Source of the DNA: Eutreptiella sp. 'Long Island Sound 2002'
Taxonomy: Eukaryota; Euglenozoa; Euglenophyceae; Eutreptiales; Eutreptiaceae
Assembly (NCBI GenBank): GCA_964036045.1
Contig: OZ038382.1
Coordinates: forward strand, 5,828,289 to 5,892,288
Direction: 5' to 3'
DNA length: 64,000 bases
The notes beneath the pieces were generated by a model. It was not told the origin of the DNA. It did not search any database and saw nothing but the letters and a program-made list of their open reading frames with translations. How positions within the stretch are numbered: the first letter of the stretch is position 1; each line of letters begins with the position of its first letter. The translations under genes were made by a program, and so were the position numbers. Of this stretch, positions 1-13,892 are shown in pieces.

Positions 1-225
1 TCTGGGGCAGAGATGGACAACAACATTGACGTGCTCTCAGTCCCAGGCACACCACCTGTACAAAGAGCAGCAAAGAAGAGGGTTGAGACCCGGTTGGACA
101 GACTTGCCAAATGGTTTCGTGCTGCACCACAAGATGTACATGCTCAACGTATAGGCAGGGAGAACAGGCAAAGGGCAAGGAAGGCCCGGGAGGCAGTGCA
201 AACCTCGGATGATGAAGGCACCTGA
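1..225 (+). CDS. C-terminal fragment of an unidentified protein, cut by the window edge
   Basis: The frame is open from the first base and stops at a TGA, so this may be the last exon of a gene entering from the left. An internal ATG lies at base 13. The product is short and highly charged: a Pro/Val-rich start, then a Lys/Arg-rich helical stretch containing RLAKWF and RENRQRARKAREA, ending in the acidic tail SDDEGT. It resembles a nuclear basic region, but no family is recognised. A chance frame cannot be excluded because composition is the only evidence. Confidence 0.35.
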   Translation, partial: SGAEMDNNIDVLSVPGTPPVQRAAKKRVETRLDRLAKWFRAAPQDVHAQRIGRENRQRARKAREAVQTSDDEGT

Positions 226-771
226 GATGTGCAGTGTTGCTCACCATGAGTGAGAGAGAGTAGTACCTCATGTTTCCTCTTGAATAACACCGAATCGATG
301 AAAGTGAATATGTGGTTCATCCTTTGCAACAGCGACATGTCCTCCAAAGGGCAGTGAAGTCTGTAGGGCCGGACAATTTGCACACGAGAGCAACTTTTTT
401 TTGGCATTTTTCCCAATTCACGCGGGTTGCGCACGGCAATGGTGGAGCATTAAAGGCCGAGGTGCAATCCAAATTGCATAAAAAAGGAGGAACTCTGGCC
501 ACTGCAGAGAAAAACAAATATTTTAGGAGATAAAACAGACAAGATTTCCAAGATAGAAATGAGTGATAGAAAAAAAACAAACAATATTTCAGTAGGTAAA
601 GAAAAACAACATTTTCAACGCAGAAGTGAGTGACAAAAAAAAAACAGTGTAGGCTTTTCAACACAAAAAGGAGTGCAGGTTTTGAAAATACAAAAAGCAA
701 GACAAACATTTTACACAAATAGCAAGAGTGCACACTGTAGAAAAAAAAAGTGTAATAGTGTAAAGTGTAAA

Positions 772-1613
<842 letters not shown>

Positions 1614-1966
1614 AGCAATCACCAGGAGGGGGTGGCCGGGGCTAACTCGGAGACACGCCGGCCGCAAACCCCAAAACGGGTAGTTCTGCCCCTAGTGCCC
1701 GTGGCGATGTCGGGAGAAGAAAGAGGCAGCCGATGACAAAAAAACCCCCCAACCGTGACACCAGTGAGGGGGCTCGGCAGGGGTGGCCACAAACCAAAGC
1801 GGACAAGAGCGCCGGTAATGCAGCACCACATACCTCCAGGAGCAATCGCTGGGAGAAGGTGCCCGGGGACAGCCGGGATACACCTTGGCCTAGGACCCCA
1901 AGACGGGTAGCCTTGCCCTTGGGGCCTGCGAGGGAGCCGGGAGAGAAGGGTGGCAGCCGACGGCCA
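1614..1966. repeat. Degenerate tandem duplication, period about 227 bp
   Basis: The stretch from 1,614 to about 1,738 (AGCAATCACCAGGAGG ... GAGGCAGCCGATGAC) is repeated with substitutions from 1,841 to about 1,966 (AGCAATCGCTGGGAGA ... GTGGCAGCCGACGGCC). Both copies share CCCCAAAACGGGTAG or CCCCAAGACGGGTAG at matching places. Open frames cross it on both strands, but their Pro/Arg/Gly-rich products look like read-through of GC-rich repeat DNA. Confidence 0.7.
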
Positions 1967-2399
1967 ATGGGCCCATGGATCGAGACGCCCGTGACAGGGG
2001 ATTGGGACGTGGGTGCCGAGCTTGGTACGGGCGGTCGCGGGTGGACGATACCCAAGTGCACCTACGAGAACCGGTTGGCTACCCTGCCCGTGAAGGTGGG
2101 GAGTGGGCCCTGTGGCGGTGAGGCTGTTAACCAGTGCACCGTCACAGGGCTCCGCTTGCAGAAGACCTATCAGACCGCACGGCCAATTGAGGGTGGGGAC
2201 TGACTAAGCGTGGGTCGGACCCCGGGGGAACCCAAGTGGTCGCCCATGAGGGGGGCCTTTCACCTGGGAAACCTACGGCGCAGCAGGAACCCCCCACCGT
2301 CGAGTGGCCGCCACACAAAAAGGGTGACGGTAGGAGGCTACATTCCCGTGGCCGACAAGAAGTCAAATCAAGTCAAGCAGAGTTGCAAAACTTGTTGTC

Positions 2400-4200
2400 T
2401 GAACCATGAGAATCCTTTCTTTATCCATCCAAAAGACATGGCTTTTCAATCCAGAACCCTTACTTGTGAATCCTAAAAGTCCTACCTTCCCAGTCTCAAA
2501 ATCCTTCCATCCCCATCCCAAAACCGTGTCCTCTCAATCCCAAGCGGTCCATCCCCCAGGAAAAGGGGAATTGCAAAGCTGGGGAGGGGGGATTTCAAGA
2601 GGGGGGGGGGGGTTATGCATTTTCATTTCCTCGGGGCGGCTGATTTCTTGCCCACACCATGGCACGAAGTTGGGTGGATTATGCAGCCCGTTTGTTTTTC
2701 CCTACAATTGGGGGCCCAAAGCGGTAGGCATTGTGTTGCCACTTACGTTTTCTGTGCCATTGAAACACAGGGCTACCTAGAAAAAGGAGGGGAAAACCCT
2801 TGCCAGTACAGGACCAACGCCCAGGATCCCACTGTGGACTAAAACCCTCCTGCTAGGTGGACAACCTGCGGTCACCTGGTCACAAAAAATCCCCCCTTCA
2901 TGACAAAACCTCTTGTCCAAAAAAAAATACCCCAGATCTGAACAAAAAATAAACGAATGGTGAGAAAGATCCGCACCCCTCCCTGGGGGGGGGGTCCCAA
3001 TCTGGGGAGGGAGGTTTGTACCATACCACAGCACAGGCTGGGCGGGACCCCAGAACACTACTGCACACCAATGTCAGATCCAAATTGGTTGTCAAGTATC
3101 TTGCCTTGACCTCTTGATTCTTGATTGTGAGATGGTACCACAGTAGGCCACATTGAATTTAAAAAAGTGAAATAGTTGAACACAAGACCTGCATGCGACT
3201 GTGCACAATTGCACAGCCAAAAATGTAACATCTGAATGAAAAATCCCACTGGCTTAGGTAGGAACGAGGATACACATGATCAGAGCTGGGCAATCTCTGC
3301 AAACAACCATTGTGGACACCGGACGATATTGAGGGCAGCCCTGTGCTCAGGGGTATCACTACATTCATTTGAAGTACATGGGGACTCAGGAGGAAAATGT
3401 GTGCAGTTGCTTCTGGTGAATACCAAAAAACCTCCGACTTTGTACCAGAAACCCCCCTGTTTTGCAACAAAAAAGAACCCAAGAAAAAAAAACCCCGTTT
3501 GTCCCCCCTAAAAACCCTACTGAGCCCCACGGAATGGACCCCCGCAAAAAAACCTGGGAGGGGGGCGCCCCTGTCACCAACCTTGTTCTGTAACCCTGTT
3601 GCAACCCTGCCTCCACTTGGTTCCCAACTCACACCCCAATCCCCCCTCACACCCCCATCCTACACCCTGTTGCCGATACTATTAACTCCCAAAAATTTAC
3701 TCAAAAACCCAATGAAATGTACTTTAAACCCCCCGAATTGTACCCTTCCCCCCCCTTGTCCTTCCCCACCCCAGGGAAAACGGTCCCCCGCCACCCTCTG
3801 GGGGACGGTCACCAAGTGACGGTCGCCCACCACCCCCCGGGGGACCGTAGTACCGCCCTACTTGCACACTGTGGGGCACAGAAATTGTGGGAGAAGACGA
3901 AATGACATGCAGAGCTTGTCACAGTGACAAATGAAAGCAAGTAATGCAACAATATGAAAATCATGCGCGCGCTCAATGGGCTGCCAATGTAATGAAATTT
4001 ACTCCTTGACTCGCTAGGTGTAGAATTTCTTCGTCCTGCTCCATTTGACCTTGAATTCTTGAACATGCTCACCACTTTCCACAGGAATGCTTTGGACAGC
4101 ACCCTTGGGCGGTGGCTTGGCCCTTTTGGGGTTCACCAAGTGACGGTCCCCCACCCCCCCCTGGGGAAGGACAAGGGGCGGGGGTACCATAAAGACACCC
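2400..4200. other. Intergenic, C-rich degenerate repeats, no gene seen
   Basis: No gene is visible. Between about 3,420 and 3,850 the plus strand is strongly C/A-rich, with loosely repeated units of the type AAACCCCC...TGTACC. These resemble the array just downstream at 4.2-4.5 kb. The motif GGGGGACGGTCACCAAGTGACGG occurs near 3,800 and its second half recurs near 4,135. Long G runs occur near 2,604 and 2,987. Confidence 0.5.
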
Positions 4201-4204
4201 TAAT

Positions 4205-4480
4205 TGTCAAAAAAAAAACCACCAAATTGTACCAAAGAAAAAACCCAACTTGTACCCAAAACAACCCCCAAATTCTACCAAACCCCCCCCTGAAATGTAC
4301 CACCAAACCCCCGAACTGTACCCCCCCCCCCCCCGAAATGTATCAAAACACCCCGGGGGGGGAGGGGGGTTGGCACGTTTCGGGGCGTTTTCTGGTACCT
4401 TTTATGTCAGGGGGGGGGGGTTGGTACATTTTGCGAATTTTCGAGGGTTTGAGTGTACAAAGGGGGGGGGGGTTGGTATT
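4205..4480. repeat. Tandem array followed by its inverted copy (foldback)
   Basis: The left half, to about 4,350, repeats units of the type AAACCCCCGAACTGTACC. The right half repeats the reverse complement (GGTACATTTTGCG, GGGGGGTTGGCACGTTTCGG). The switch lies in a C-run to G-run junction near 4,350. The two halves could pair into a long imperfect hairpin. No coding function is proposed. Confidence 0.7.
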
Positions 4481-5984
4481 CACCATAGTTGCTTCTCAAG
4501 TCCACATGGTGTATGCTTGTTATCACCCAACTGTGGGTTATTCTGTGTGTCCCCATCTTGTTGAGAAAATGCTGCGAAAGCCTGCAGTAATGCAGTGTGG
4601 GTCCTTTATGTCCTCATCCTGTGCTTGGGACTGCAACCCGATTGTATTTCTTAGGGATGCATTCTCATGCATGTTGCGCACATGGTGCACACAGTGCATG
4701 CATTGGGGTTGTGTCAAGAAGGGTGCTACGACAACAACGACATTTGAAAAACCCTCCACCCCCCCCCGAAAAACTTTGTATGCCAAAACACTCCAGGAAA
4801 CCCGCTGTGCACTACAAAACCTTTTATGACAGTAACAAAAACAACCCGGAAACCTCCAACGAACAGCATTTTGAGGGGTTCCTGAAAGGAGACAAGGACT
4901 TTAGTCCTGTATGGTGTGTGCACAGTGTGTTCTCGGTGTATGCACGGTGTATGCACGGTGCAAGCACCGTGCAGATACTACTTCTAGATGTGGATCCAGC
5001 CATGGTGCATGTTGCTAGACCCTGCATGGCTGTCATATACATCCAGTTCACCGCATGTGATTGCCACTACTGTTTGTTGTTTATACACACATGATCAGTT
5101 GGTTGGTTGGTAAGGGCTGGTGATGGTCGAGTGCAGTGATCAGGATTTTGAGGGCTGGTAATACTTGTCGAGGGCTGGCAAAAATTTGTTGGGCGCATGG
5201 ATCGAAATTTGGGGATGTTGCGGGATGTTGGGGTCGCTGTCACAATGGATGTGATGTACAGGCTGCACTCTCGATGGTTGGTGCCCAAGCACCCCATAAA
5301 ATATATTACAATAGGCCACATACATAAAAAGTGATGACATGCCTTGTGAAGCACAGATCATGGAATTGCAGGCAGCAGGTGGTGGCATGCAGCAAAGGGG
5401 GTGGCCAGAAGAACAGTACAATGTGGACAGAAATGATGGAAAAAAATTCGCGGCGGGACGGGGAGGGCGGAAGGGCACAAAGCGCCTATCTTTGTTGTAC
5501 AGGCTTGCACACAGGACAGAGTCTTGGTGCGTATCACGCACTAGAGGGACCGCTTGGGTCTGTGCCAGCAACCTTCACATCTTTCCTCCTCGGCAGGGCG
5601 TCATATCAAGGGTGTGCAGCGCACCGCAAGGGGCTGTGCTGCGAGGAAAATAGACCCATGTCTGGTCCGCAGTCGGTGTGGCTGCGCGCACGACAGCACG
5701 AGTACCCCTTCACTGCTTGCCTGATGATCACATCCCCAGTCAAAAAGACCAACGGCCAGTGGTGACATGACAAAATTACAGCAACAATTCAGCTCTATTT
5801 GGGGGTGTTTGTGCACAGCGCGCATTGTACAAGGAGAAATTGGGGGATTTTAGGGCAACTAGCAATATTCTTGCCTATACAGACCATACTACACCCCCAC
5901 TATGTTAGACAACCCCACGTTTCACCCCACCCCCACCCCCCAAGCCACCCACTCAGTTTCATGTTTTGTAAGAACCTTGCGGCC
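4481..5984. other. Intergenic, no gene seen
   Basis: No convincing gene. Notable content is a cluster of GCACGGTG words near 4,920-4,980, including GCACGGTGCAAGCACCGTGC, which is a perfect short dyad. A loose repeat of GAGGGCTGG follows at 5,100-5,200. Confidence 0.5.
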
Positions 5985-6190
5985 GATGAAGGAAGTATGA
6001 ATGCAAGTGGCCTTTTATATGCACCATCATGACACCCTACCTCAAAGTACGTGAACAAACCCAACTTTCTTGATGGACCCTACTTGTCCCAAATTATAAC
6101 ATCTGGTGCAGTGCCAGGCATGAGTGGACAATCCAAACAATGTTCCCTCGGTGGCCAATTGCAATCGTTAGCTTCCGAATGGCCAGCATA
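5985..6190 (-). pseudogene. Degenerate PIF/Harbinger transposase fragment
   Basis: On the minus strand the segment encodes TIAIGHRGNIVWI, matching the D-x-x-G-x-I-x-W-I block of the better preserved Harbinger relic at 26.5-26.8 kb. The nucleotide sequence also parallels that copy: plus-strand GGCCTTTTATATGCACCATC here versus GGCCTTTATAAGCACCATC there. Stops and small indels interrupt the frame, and the Asp of the first DDE position is lost at the matching spot. It is a short dead relic. The assignment rests on similarity to the second copy in the same window. Confidence 0.5.
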
Positions 6191-7529
6191 CATGAAATAA
6201 GATATCCAACTTTGCGCTCAGCGCACGCACAGTGCGCAATACGCCCCCATTCTGTTGTCGTTTGCTGTTCCTGCAGCCCCTTCTTTTTTGCTGTCCTTTG
6301 TGCCGTGGCTGTCATGGACCCACAGATCCTGGCACTGGACAGTACATGCTGACAACACCCGGACACAAAGACTGTCCGCTTCACATCACAACTGGTCTGA
6401 GAAAGACGTGGGAACTGTTCGTCCCCACGTTGTACACGGAGCACTAGACCGGCACACAAGCGGCACGGAGAAGGAACGTGGAACTTGGTTAACAGACTGT
6501 GTACGCCTGCACTCCCACCAGAACGGGAACTACTTTCAGGGACAGAAGAGGGGGCCCGAGAGAGTTGTATCTGCAGGGGAACGAGCGGAAGTGCAGGATA
6601 CTGCACAGAAACCCCTTGACAACAAATGGTGTTGCAACCGTCGCATGCGGCGTTGACGGTTGCAGATCCGAGACACAGGGAATACTGTTGTGGATCTGCG
6701 CGGGGCTGACGTTTGGGCAGGGCAGGGGGGCGTGCCCTTTCCACCTGGTCCAAAGTGGTGGTCCGGCACAAATTGCAGTGGACCAGTGAAGCGTCTCAAG
6801 AAGCGTTGCGTGTCTGTCGTCTGACGGGCCGGGGCACATGCACAGACTGGGCCAAGGGCGTTTGCATCATGTGCCGGTGCACACACCGGCGTACCGTGTG
6901 GACGGACCCCCCGCCCCCCCCCCACTCCACACGGCCCCAGCGGCCGCGTGTACAATGGCTCAGGGACTGCAACAGCAACAACGTCGGCACGCACCCCGAC
7001 CCCTGCCGTTTGAGACCAGGGCCGCAGTGCACATCGCGGCAGCAGTGGCAGGGCTCCTCCGGTGAAGCCGGAAGACAGAGGGAACTGCAAACTTAGGGAG
7101 AGGACCGGCGCCGGGACAGGTGTACTTGTCCACACGTTGGGTCAGGGGGCGTGGTCTAGTAGTCGTCGGGGGTCAGGGTCGCGCAAGGAGAGATGCAAAG
7201 CGCTGATGCCTTGATGCTACACAACCAGAAAGCTGGTCCCCGAGATGCGCGGCTTCCCAGCGCAGGCGACAGCACTGGCACTTACCTTCTTTGGGAGCTG
7301 GAAATTGATGTTGGTTCGCGGTTGACGTGGCGCGGGTGGAGATGACTTGGATCGGAGTCGGGGACAGTCAAAGCCCAGCCCGCTGCAGGCACAGGGGGGG
7401 CATGGCGCGCGGAGTGGCGGAAGGGGGATCCAGCGCGGAACTACCAGCCTTCAGCGGATCAGGGCGGGTGGCGAGAGAGGCTTTGGGCACACTTGCGACG
7501 AGTGGCAGGCACCGTGTGCATTGCCGCTG

Positions 7530-8453
7530 CTGAGCCATACACTGGACGAAGCAGTATCCTACTGAGTTGTGGATTATTTTGTTTTTAACTCATTATCTGA
7601 GTTTTGGGACTGAGTAAGAATCTGAGTAGCCCTGTGCATGGGAACACAGTAGTTACTGCGGTCACCTTGCCATCGAGGGAAATGGGTCCAAAATAGCCTA
7701 CTTTTCGCACAGTGCACGGTGCGCCCCTGTAGGGCCACATGGGACAGGGCTGAGTATTGACCCCGTCGGCCGCTATTAGACGGTTTGCTTTGGAGGACGG
7801 GCCGGCGGGGGGGGGGGGGGGGTCTTAAAAAAGGGGCGCTAAAACAGCCCCCGAGCTCCGTACCACTGATGTGGGGCAGCAGCAGCAGCAGCAGCAGGCG
7901 CGCCATCGCGTAAGTGCGTCCTGACGGTGTCCCTGATCTCCGAATTGAACTGCGTGGCACAAAAAAGAGGGGGGCAGACTCGTGCAACGAAGGCAGGAGG
8001 GGCTGACGGGCTGACGGGTGAGTGTCAGGGTCGTCTACCCCAAGGCCCAACGCAAGGCCCCGGAGCCGAGCCCACCGACACACACAACACGAAGGACACA
8101 CACGTCGGCAGCGCGTCGGCGCGGAACGAACGCTGCGCGGCGCCTCCCCAACGACCCGTGAGTCCTCACCAAACGCCTGCCACGGTGTACACACGCAGCG
8201 TAGCGGGGGGGGGGGGGGGGGCGGCAGGTCGCGGGCGGTGCGTGGCTTCTTTGCCGGACGTCTCTCTGCGGGGGAACATGGCACAGCCCGGGCACCTGTT
8301 TTTTTTTTACTTCGGGTCCGACGCGCAGTTGCCGTACCTGAGGGGGGGGGGGGGGGCAGACTTGCCACCAGCGTCTGCCGGCCCAGACGTGATCAGATGG
8401 AGCAGGGTCCTACTGAGCCACACGCTGGACGCAGCACGTTCCTACTGAGTTCC
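7530..8453 (+). repeat. Pair of 40-bp direct repeats
   Basis: The block CTGAGCCATACACTGGACG...TCCTACTGAGTT near 7,530-7,569 recurs as CTGAGCCACACGCTGGACG...TCCTACTGAGTT near 8,411-8,453. The copies differ at only a few positions and are about 0.88 kb apart. They could be the ends of an older insertion or two copies of a dispersed repeat. Confidence 0.65.
7877..7897. repeat. (CAG)7 microsatellite
   Basis: Seven perfect CAG units in non-coding GC-rich DNA. Confidence 0.9.
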
Positions 8454-10625
8454 GGTGGTACAGGGGGCGGGTATTACCGAGTAGCCTTTGGTGCGGGGCC
8501 AGTTCCTAGTGAGAAGCCGTTTCCCTGCCGGACGCTAGCGGCGTGTCTGGGGGGGGGGGGCGTAGATCTGTGCGCCAGGCACCTCCGTGTCCCGTTGCCA
8601 TGGACGCCCTCGACCCTGGGCCACGCTGTGTGGCACTCCACGGGTGCCCCGCCACGTACGTGTGGGCGGAACGTGCCCATACGGAGTGCCGCCGGCAGCG
8701 GCAGAGGACCGGCCCGACCCCACCACCGGAGCAGTGGTGGCCCTCGGCTGGCGATTGGTCGGGGGCCACAGCGGCGGCCGGTGGCGGACGGCGTTGCCGG
8801 TCGGGTAGCGCACATGGCCACCGGGTGGACCCCGGTGTCCGCGCCCCCAAGCCCTGCGCTCCCGCCAAAATGGAGAGCATGAGCGGTCTGGGCCGGGGGG
8901 GGGGGGGGGGGCGGACGGCCTGAGCCCCAAAATTAGCCAATAAACCTCCGCCCCAAAACGTTCCAAACGACTTCCCGGTTTTTTTTTCTTGCGAAACGGA
9001 TGGTCAATATTGATGGACTGGATGGCCCCGCCGGAGCCACTTTCAGCCGCTCGTCCTCCGAGGCCATATTTGAGCCCGGCGGCCTGTCCAAGGCCATGTC
9101 GGGACTGACCTCGCAACCCACGACCCGGCGACGGGGGAAGAGGTCGATCTTTATCGTTTGTGAGTTTCACTGCGGTGCACAGTACATCAGCCGTTGCGGC
9201 ACGAATGCCTCTCTGCCTTAATGAAACATGCGAAGAAAAAATCAACTGAAACATACACAAAAAGCGCCGTCACTCAGCGGACACAGCGCCACGTGCCGTG
9301 TCACGCGCGGTGCCACGTCCGGCGCAGTGCCGCGCAACGCGCGGTGCGCGCGGCGATCGCTCCCGTGTTCGTGATGCGGCTGGAGCCCTAGTTCTGTCAG
9401 GGCCATCCATTCAGACCAATGCACACACACAAGCGATACGCCATGTTCAACGTTGGAGTCTGACCCCACCAAATTCATGACTGCAAACACATAGAACCGC
9501 AGCGTCTAAACTGTCACGCGGCCGTCTCATTGCACACCGGTGATCCCGGTGGCGTCCACCGCTGAGGGGACGAAAGGGAGGCAGTGGGGCGTCCCACTCC
9601 CGTGCGGACCCGCTACGGCGGGGGGCGCGCGGCCGGCACATTGCCAAAGGCAAAGGCCACTTCGCACCACCGTAGGCCGCGGGGCACGCCTGCGGAAGGG
9701 CGCGGGGGCAGCCACGAAACGGAAAGGGGGAGGCGGGCGGATGGGGAAAGCGTTCCAGTGTGCGCCCGCTTTGGAGGGCGGCACTTGATCACGCGGCCAT
9801 GCAGTCGGTGGTCGGCGGGTCCGCCCCGGCGTAAGGCAATGAGGGAGAGGGGCGGCGGGGCACACTCGGAGGTCGGCATTTCGCCGCCTCTTCACGAATC
9901 GCCGTATTCGGGCGGTGCTGCGGCGTGTGCGCGCGTGCAGCCGCGATGTCGGAAGGGCCCGAGGGGGTGATGTCGCTCGGGCTGTTATCGCAACGGATGC
10001 CCCCCCCCCCCTCTCCAACAGCCGGCCCCACGCCCCCGAAACGGCGGTCGTGCACGCCCTGAACGGCGTGGGTTGCCCGCCGCCCTGCCACCGGGTCGGA
10101 GTCCGGTTCAGTCGTCAGTGTGAACGAGATACACATCAGCGGGTGCAGTTGGTACCGGTCCCACTGCAAACCACCCCCCCAGATATCTGTCAAAAATCCG
10201 GGGGCTGGGGGGTCTCGGGGGCGGCAGTCCTGAGGCAGTCATGGGGCGAGATGCACCACAACTTGAAATACTTGTCAGTCCTACGGCCTCACGGTTTGGG
10301 ACCAAAAAAGTTTGCGGGCCGTTTCGCGGCCCGAGCGAGACCAACAAAGGCCCTACCCGTCACACTGCCGGAACCGCTATCTTTCAAAACGCGAAGGGGC
10401 GGGGGGGGTCACACACAAGGACCGGGCCCGGCTGCGCCCCCGCCCCCCCCCCCCCCCGGAGGCTGCAACCGCCAGCGGGCCCTTCGGTGCGTACCGGTAC
10501 CGGACGGCGAGAACCGCCGGTCCGGGGGTGATCATAACGAGTGTCTGAAACAAAACGGCGGCGGGTTGTTAGGCGCAGTCCTGCCGGTGGACTGGGCTTG
10601 CGTCCTCGGGCGGGGGCACGCCGGC

Positions 10626-11023
10626 CTAGATCTGGGCCTGCAGCTCCTTCCGGGGGCTGTCCAGGGGCGGCGGGGGCGGGGCCCGGAGCGGCGCCTGCCG
10701 GTACATCGCCCCGGACGCGATGCACAGGCACAGGAACGCGAGGCCTTGGGGGGAGGAGTGCTGGTCCCACAGCAAAATGTTGGCGACGAGAGTCAGGATC
10801 TTGTTCATCACGCCCACGACGGTGTACGTGGTGGCGGTGACGACGCTGCGGCAGTGCCAGCCGCTGTAGGAGATGCCCACGCCGATGATGCAGGAGACGA
10901 TGAGGAGGCCGGTGGAGGAGACCGTGAAGTGGGCCTGGGGAAGTTTGGTGTGCTCGTTGTTGACGAAGAAGGCGAAGAAGAGCATGAACGGCATCCCCAG
11001 GACGTTGGTGTACCAGACCGGGC
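10626..11023 (-). CDS. Transporter exon 4 (C-terminal helices and stop)
   Basis: Starts after GCCTTCTCAG in phase 1 with PVWYTNVLGMPFMLFFAFF. It continues through the conserved TATTYTVVGVMNKILTLVAN segment and IASGAMYRQAP, then a proline-rich cytosolic tail. A long frame on the opposite strand over the same bases is a shadow of this GC-rich exon. Confidence 0.85.
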
Positions 11024-13857
11024 CTGAGAAGGCGCAGGAGCAGGAGACAGCGGCCGGGCCTTGCCCGCCCCCGGCTCCCCTGCGCAGGCGCACGCTGAAA
11101 GTCAGGAAAACGACGGTCAAACGGGGTCCTCTGCTTAGACAAGCCCGTGCTTGCGCGCGACGCGCGGTACCAAAAGAAGGCACGTGGCGAACGCCTGCCC
11201 ATACCTCACCTCACATCAACACAAACAGCGTTGGGCTGCAATTACCAGCAGAATGTTGGTATGAGCAGGAGGAGCCACCACAACCACGGTCCAGCCCCCC
11301 TTTCCCTCTACAATCGGAGGACAACCGCGTCACGTTACATTGCTGGCCACAAAAAACGCGGTCAGAGAAAACCAGGAAAACGACGGTCAGAGGGGGTCCT
11401 GTGCTTGGACAAGCCGGTGCTTGCGCAAGGGCGGGGTAGATAGCCCAGGAGCAAGAGACAGAAGCGGACGTGGGAGTCGGAGGGGAGATGGACGGGGAAG
11501 TGGACGTGGAGTGCGGTGGCAGTAGGCGTGCGGGGGGGGGGGGGGCTGGGAGGGGAAAGGGGCCACACGCAGGTCATGAAGCGCCGTGCACATGCGCGTC
11601 CTGGTCTGCATCGGCAGCAATGTGTGGCAATTCTCTGAGACATCATGGACACATTTCCTGCTGCATTTGCTACCATGTGCCATGGCACTGCGATCTCTTT
11701 GCTTGCCCTTCTGTTGTCAACACCGAGGGTGTTTGCATGGTACTTCACAGTAACATGCACACATGGATTGGAAGAGAGGAGGGGTGGAGGTCCGAAACCA
11801 GGGCTCCTTTGGGGGGGGGGGGTACAGGGGGGGGGGGGTCCACCCCCCCTCCCCCCAGCCCCAATGTTGTTGAGTTCTTGGAGGCACCGAATGCGCCAAA
11901 GAAAATTTTTGATTGGCCAAAGGCCAGGAAGAAAATTTGGCCCAATCTTTTAGGGGGGGGGGTCCAGGGAGGGGCGGGGCGGGATCACCCCCCCCCCCAA
12001 GTGGTGGCGAGTTGTTAACAGGAGCCCTGTCCGGAACCCAAAAGTTTGTGCACCAAAAATGGCCCGAATGGGACCTGCGTGCGCAAGAGGGTTTCCCTGA
12101 AGCGTAGTCCCAGGAGCGCCTTCCCAAGGATGTATTAGACCGGCTGACAACCGTAGGAGGGGCCACCCGGCGCATCCGTGAAGGTGGGCTAAGCGGCGGG
12201 AGCTTCCTTAGAGGCCTCCGGATCACTGATACTTGCAGGTCGTCAGGGTCGTCAGAAACAGCCCCGGTGCTCCGCAACTCCTACTCCCGTCCCCATCCCC
12301 ACCCCTCTTCCCATCTTCCCATCCACAACCCACCCACCCATGCGCCACTGGAGGAGCCCCCCTGGACCCAGATTTTGTCGTGGGAAAAGATTCATTCAGA
12401 AAAGAACTTCACCAACGGAAAAATTGATTCAATAAACGTGGAAGTTGGTGTGGGGAGTGGTCGGAGGAATGAGAATGGTTTTGTGTGTGGGCACGTGGGT
12501 TGGGTCAGGGATGGTGGGACTGGAGCAGCGTGGGGCTGGGGATGGGGGTGCGGGGGAGCGGGAGTGGGGGTAGGGGTGGGGTGTGTGGGCGGGGTTGAAG
12601 GCGAGAGTGGGGCTGGAACTGAGGAGGGCAGTGGGAGTGGGGGTGCGGGTGGCAGTGGGGGTGGGGCGGACGTGAATGCAAGCCGGCGGGGGCAACGGCG
12701 GCTGGGGGTGGCGCACGGGTGGGTGGACTGGAAGAGGGAATGGGGGAGGGGACGGGAATGGGAGCAGGGGTTGCCATGGGACTCCAACAGCACCACGCGA
12801 GTGAAACGGGGCTGTTTCGGACGACCCTGACAACCTGCAAGTACCAGTCATCCGAGGGCCTCTGAGGCCTCCCGCTGCTCAGCCGGCACCTTCACGAATG
12901 CGCCGGGTGTGGGGTCTGAGGGTGGTCGCCGGGGTGGTAGCCATAAGAATCAGGTTGGCCCCACTGCGTACGACGGGGGAGCACTTGCGCCGCACGCACA
13001 CTTTTGGAGGTGGTGTCCCCGGGGGAGGCATTCCGGTCACAGGACACGAGACTTGGCGTGCACGGAAAGCGCGGCACATGTCTCATGCCGGCAGAACAGC
13101 AAAATGCATGGCCAAGCAGACGCCTCGCCAACACTGCATCCTGCATTTCTGGGCAGGGGCTCGCATGACCGGCCCCCAGAGGTTCGATGCGGGGACCCTT
13201 TCTCAGCAATGCCCCCGAGGCCCAGGGCTCCTTTTAAAGGGGGGGGGGGTCCATGGGGGGGTCCATCTCCCCCCTCCCCCAGTGGTGCTGAGTGTTTAGA
13301 GGCACCAAAGGCGCCGAAAAAAAATCCTAGTCTCAACTAATTTTTTGATCGGCCGAAGGCCCGGAAGAAAATTTGGCCCAATCTTTTAAGAGGGTGGGGG
13401 GTGGGGGGGTGGAGGGGGGGGGGGTCCAGGGGGGGCTGGGTGGGTGGTGTGGGATCCCCCCACCCAGTGGTGCCGAGTTGTTAAAAAGAGCCCTGCCTGA
13501 GGGATGGATGTAGGGGGGGGGGGGGGGCAAGAGCGCCCCCGATGACGAAGTGATGGTTGCGAAACCCGGCCCGCAAATTTTGGCCAATTTTCACACTTTT
13601 TGATCGATGAGAAAAAAGGGGATTTTTGACCACCACCAAATTCATCTTCGTGTTCAGCGCATTCCGCTGATCAATTTGCTGGGCCTCGTGACGTTTTTGA
13701 GAAGAAAAAAATTTGGGGGGATTTTGGACCACCTTTGGCCGGTCAGAAAACTTTTCAGTGGCTGCGGCGCCAAACTTGACCCTTTACCATACGAGGGACA
13801 GAGGAGTTTCGTAATCTTCATTTCGTCATCTCAAGCCCCTCAGAGCCCCGCCCACCC

Positions 13858-13892
<35 letters not shown>

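Larger units (their letters stand above)
6191..10620. other. GC-rich intergenic region with many poly-G tracts, no gene seen
   Basis: Long open frames exist on both strands, but they are Pro/Arg/Gly/Ala-rich, overlap one another, cross poly-G runs and lack recognisable domains. They look like the usual consequence of high GC content. G runs of ten or more occur near 7,808, 8,206, 8,341, 8,550 and 8,896. A cluster of GCGCGGTGC-type words lies at 9,296-9,350. Confidence 0.5.

Noticed and set aside
7800-8910. Poly-G runs as evidence of a special regulatory G-quadruplex island
   Set aside because: Runs of similar length occur throughout the window, so this cluster is not distinctive. Homopolymer sequencing error may also affect run length.
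9915-11027. 370-codon plus-strand frame over the transporter's last exon
   Set aside because: Its antisense encodes a conserved transporter exon with correct splice sites. The plus-strand product is Arg/Pro/Gly-rich with no domain, as expected for a GC-rich shadow.
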